From Chloroflexota bacterium (GTDB taxonomy: Bacteria > Chloroflexota > Anaerolineae > UBA1429), in NCBI GenBank assembly GCA_012513725.1, contig JAAZBQ010000864.1, positions 1 to 5,271 on the forward strand: a stretch of DNA of 5,271 nucleotides. The letters are read 5' to 3'. Shown here one piece after another: positions 5,202-5,271 of the stretch; within the stretch, counting starts at the first letter, position 1, and each line of letters starts with the position of its first letter. The notes under the pieces were generated by a model. It saw nothing but the letters and a program-made list of their open reading frames with translations. It ran no database searches and had not been told where the DNA came from. A program made the position numbers and the translations under genes.

Positions 5202-5271
5202 TTCTGGACGCGAACGTCCGCTTCTGGACGCGAATGCCCGCTTCTGGACGCGAACGTCCGCTTCTGGACGC
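5202..5271. repeat. 20-bp palindromic tandem repeat, truncated by the window edge
   Basis: Three full units start at 5202, 5222 and 5242, and a half unit runs 5262-5271. Units 1 and 3 are identical (TTCTGGACGCGAACGTCCGC). Unit 2 differs at two bases (TGCCC for CGTCC). Each standard unit contains GGACG-CGAA-CGTCC, a perfect 5-bp stem with a 4-nt loop. CGTCC can also pair with the GGACG of the next unit. The unit length is not a multiple of three, so a protein repeat is unlikely. The array probably continues past the edge. Confidence 0.93.

Noticed and set aside
5202..5271. CRISPR array
   Set aside because: Units are contiguous at a 20-bp period with no unique spacers, so this is a simple tandem repeat.

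Overview
This GC-rich bacterial window carries five protein genes: one partial gene at the left edge and four complete ones. Their families are sugar O-acetyltransferase (partial), class I aminotransferase of the aspartate Ic type, a nucleoside phosphorylase/nucleosidase-superfamily enzyme, a Gfo/Idh/MocA oxidoreductase and a diacylglycerol-kinase-like lipid kinase. The base composition, a probable leaderless promoter and the style of the intergenic repeats suggest a free-living environmental bacterium. Chloroflexota is my best guess, but this is inference from style and no marker gene is present.

Layout from left to right. The acetyltransferase (minus strand, 293 to beyond position 1) is divergent from the aminotransferase (505-1779, plus). 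The gap between them holds a good sigma-70-like promoter and a leader of about 94 nt that could fold. A 225-nt spacer with a weak promoter leads to the phosphorylase-fold gene (2005-2778, plus). That gene converges on the oxidoreductase (2903-3922, minus) across a 124-nt spacer with 9-nt tandem repeats and an 11-bp inverted repeat. The oxidoreductase is divergent from the lipid kinase (4186-5142, plus). Between their two promoters lies a large imperfect inverted repeat (43-bp arms, 35 matching positions) around an AT-rich core. After the kinase there is a weak terminator-like hairpin, then a 20-bp tandem repeat that runs off the right edge.

The genes do not form an obvious operon or a single pathway. 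Strand changes and individual promoters suggest mostly single-gene transcription units with metabolic housekeeping roles: amino-acid transamination, nucleoside salvage, sugar or polyol oxidation, sugar acetylation and lipid phosphorylation. I see no CRISPR array, RNA gene, transposase or defence system. The most interesting points are non-coding: the lipid kinase promoter whose predicted start falls on the ATG, the long inverted repeat between two promoters, the palindromic 20-bp array at the right edge, and the structured aminotransferase leader. The phosphorylase-fold protein also appears to lack the usual phosphate-binding residues.
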